Positions 62,331 to 64,000 of a stretch of DNA of 64,000 bases are shown piece by piece. How positions within the stretch are numbered: the stretch's first letter is position 1; each line of letters opens with the position of its first letter. The notes below the pieces were generated by a model, which was not told the DNA's origin, made no database searches, and saw only the letters and a program-made list of their open reading frames with translations. Origin of the DNA: Empedobacter sedimenti (GTDB lineage: Bacteria > Bacteroidota > Bacteroidia > Flavobacteriales > Weeksellaceae); contig NZ_JASCQG010000004.1 of assembly GCF_030005555.1 (NCBI RefSeq), positions 124,001-188,000 on the forward strand, given 5' to 3'. The translations under genes were made by a program, and so were the position numbers.

Positions 62331-64000
62331 TTGACAAAAGTAGTAAAGAATAAGGAAACTCCTCTAATGAAACAATATAACACGATTAAGGCGAAATATC
62401 CTGATGCAATGTTGTTGTTCCGTGTGGGAGATTTTTACGAAACATTTGGAGAAGATGCTGTGCGAGCTTCTCGCATTTTAGATATAGTTTTAACGAAACG
62501 CGCCAATGGCTCTGATAATAGTGCTTTGGCAGGTTTTCCTCATCATAGTTTGAATACTTATTTACCAAAATTGGTGAAAGCTGGTTTGCGTGTTGCAATT
62601 TGCGATCAGCTCGAAGATCCAAAGATGGTAAAAGGTATCGTAAAACGTGGTGTAACAGAGTTGGTTACGCCTGGTGTTGCGTTGCAAGATGAGGTTTTAT
62701 CGTCAAAATCGAATAACTTTTTGATGGCTGTTCATCAAGGTGATAAAGCATTTGGAATAGCTTTGTTAGATGTTTCGACGGGAGAATTTTTAGTTTCTGA
62801 AGGACAAGAAGATCAAGTAGCAAAAATTATTCAATCGTTTCGTCCAAGTGAAGTGATTTACCAGAAACGTGTCAAATATAATTTTTCTGATGTCAAAAGT
62901 AAATTTTTGTTGGATGATTGGGCTTTTCAATATGATTTTGCAATTGATAAATTAACCAATCTTTTCAAAACTAAGAATCTGAAAGGTTTTGGAATAGAGG
63001 ATTTAAAAGATGGAATTATTTCTGCTGGTGCTATTTTAGCTTACTTGGACGATACGCATCATTTCGAAATTCAGCACTTAACATCTATTCAGCGTCTTAA
63101 TCAAGATAGTTTTGTTTGGATGGATCCATTTACGATTCGCAATCTCGAATTGGTTTATTCGCCGCATCCAAAAGGTGTTACGTTATTAAATGTTTTAGAT
63201 GATACCAAAACTCCGATGGGTGCTCGTTTGCTGAATCGTTGGATGGTGATGGTATTGAAAGATTTGAAATCAATTCAACGTCGTCAAAATATTGTCGAAT
63301 ATTTCTACAAATTTGGAGATTTACGTTACGATTTGCGAGAAAAATTAGGTCAATTAACCGATTTAGAACGTTTGGCTGGAAAAGTTTCGACAGGTAAAAT
63401 TACACCTCGTCAATTACAACAATTAGCACAAAGTCTTAAAATTTCGGAAGAAATAAAAGAAGTTGCTGAACAATCAAATATCAAAGAAGTTGCAGATTTA
63501 TTTTCTAGAATCGAACCAATTGATGATTTAACGCAAAAGATTTTTGATACACTTTCTGATGAACCTCCGCATCAAATTGTAAAAGGAAATGTGATTAGAG
63601 AAGGTGTTTCTGAAGAATTGGATCGATTACGAAAAATTCAGTTTTCTGGGAAAGATTATTTGGATCAAATGTGTCAGCGCGAAACTGAACGAACTGGAAT
63701 TTCTTCCTTGAAAGTTGCATTCAATAATGTGTTTGGTTATTATATTGAAGTTCGAAATACGCACAAAGATAAAGTGCCAGAAGAATGGATTCGTAAACAA
63801 ACTTTGGTGAATGCAGAACGTTATATTACCGAAGAATTAAAGGAATACGAAACGCAAATTCTTGGTGCAGAAGAAAAAATTCTTGCAATAGAAAATCAAT
63901 TATTTATTGAATTATTACAAGAAATTATCACTAAACTTTTACCGATTCAACAAACGGCAAAAGCAATTGCATTTTTGGATGTTTTGTCAACTTTTGCGGA
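62331..64000 (+). CDS. mutS: DNA mismatch repair protein MutS, N-terminal part (3' end outside window)
   Basis: MutS recognises mismatched bases. The frame is open from TTG 62331 to the right edge, about 556 residues. I prefer TTG 62331 because it adds KNKETPLMKQYN, matching the ETPLMxQYN start I recall in related MutS proteins; ATG 62367 is an alternative. The mismatch-reading Phe-x-Glu is in GDFYETF near residue 34. The connector and core/lever domains follow; the Walker A ATPase is beyond the window. The frame shows no break. Confidence 0.96.
   Translation, partial: MTKVVKNKETPLMKQYNTIKAKYPDAMLLFRVGDFYETFGEDAVRASRILDIVLTKRANGSDNSALAGFPHHSLNTYLPKLVKAGLRVAICDQLEDPKMVKGIVKRGVTELVTPGVALQDEVLSSKSNNFLMAVHQGDKAFGIALLDVSTGEFLVSEGQEDQVAKIIQSFRPSEVIYQKRVKYNFSDVKSKFLLDDWAFQYDFAIDKLTNLFKTKNLKGFGIEDLKDGIISAGAILAYLDDTHHFEIQHLTSIQRLNQDSFVWMDPFTIRNLELVYSPHPKGVTLLNVLDDTKTPMGARLLNRWMVMVLKDLKSIQRRQNIVEYFYKFGDLRYDLREKLGQLTDLERLAGKVSTGKITPRQLQQLAQSLKISEEIKEVAEQSNIKEVADLFSRIEPIDDLTQKIFDTLSDEPPHQIVKGNVIREGVSEELDRLRKIQFSGKDYLDQMCQRETERTGISSLKVAFNNVFGYYIEVRNTHKDKVPEEWIRKQTLVNAERYITEELKEYETQILGAEEKILAIENQLFIELLQEIITKLLPIQQTAKAIAFLDVLSTFA
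62335..62342 (-). promoter_or_regulatory. Candidate -7 element of the SpoU-type gene
   Basis: The reverse strand reads TACTTTTG, 48 bases before the methyltransferase ATG, inside the first codons of the divergent mutS. Weak evidence. Confidence 0.35.

Noticed and set aside
62331-64000. Broken or frameshifted mutS
   Set aside because: Translation by eye from 62331 shows one continuous frame to the edge; the gene is simply cut by the window end.

Overview
The window is a low-GC chromosomal segment of a Flavobacteriia bacterium (phylum Bacteroidota), most likely Weeksellaceae (Empedobacter, Weeksella or Chryseobacterium-like). The reasons are a type IX secretion cargo with a C-terminal sorting domain, Bacteroidota-specific gene pairings (degenerate DksA-like gene with lspA, accB-accC beside rpmF and the DUF177 gene, mreBCD-mrdA-rodA), many starts without Shine-Dalgarno sequences, and repeated -7 elements of the Bacteroidota type TAnnTTTG. 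The genus is inference; no rRNA or marker was compared. The content is mostly core housekeeping. I see no phage, transposase, plasmid, CRISPR array, restriction system or secondary-metabolite cluster.

Layout. 1-3360: end of ileS, a DksA/TraR-like gene, lspA and two small unknown genes. 3439-3864: four identical tRNA-Val(UAC) genes in 117-bp units. 3990-7200: a flippase-like membrane protein, then a short-chain dehydrogenase, an ElaA-type acetyltransferase and an SGNH-like anchored protein. 7530-14650: GreA/Rnk-like factor, DMT exporter, tag, HEAT-repeat protein, YyaL-type thioredoxin protein, putP and a DUF2971-like gene. 14783-22191: a long co-directional run of mutL, two rhomboid proteases, an EEP-fold protein, a HerA-like ATPase and an exonuclease/UvrC-like fusion. 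22300-26000: OmpA-type porin, folK, sppA. 26168-32057: the rod-shape operon mreB-mreC-mreD-mrdA-rodA. 32111-35815: TlpA-like thioredoxin and a type IX cargo with a small membrane partner. 35909-39318: tig, clpP, clpX. 39606-42442: accC, accB, rpmF, DUF177 gene. 42515-49496: lptD-ridA-membrane protein-pdxA facing an amidase and an mlaD-like gene. 49550-52206: Fe-S/membrane protein, HAD-like protein and CCG-domain protein. 52281-52385: 15 perfect copies of a heptamer. 52431-56670: conserved unknown, LemA-TPM-TPM, dgt. 56942-61705: acetyltransferase, a membrane-spanning TPR/AraC regulator and three tandem secreted paralogues. 61756-64000: SpoU-type methyltransferase and the start of mutS.

How the parts work together. 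Envelope growth is the dominant theme: Mre/Rod elongasome, LptD, amidase, MlaD, LspA, OmpA and SppA. Mismatch repair is represented at both ends (mutL, mutS). Protein quality control (tig-clpP-clpX) and biotin-dependent fatty-acid initiation (accB-accC) are standard. The least ordinary parts are the HerA-like ATPase coupled to an exonuclease fused to a UvrC-like module that keeps a four-cysteine (Fe-S type) pattern but has a decayed GIY-YIG core; a RodA with about 150 extra membrane residues; the tRNA-Val quadruplet; the heptamer array next to a promoter; and the divergent sensor-regulator/secreted-triplet locus. None of these is proven to be a new system; they are candidates.

All annotation is from reading the sequence and remembered family features; no database search was run.
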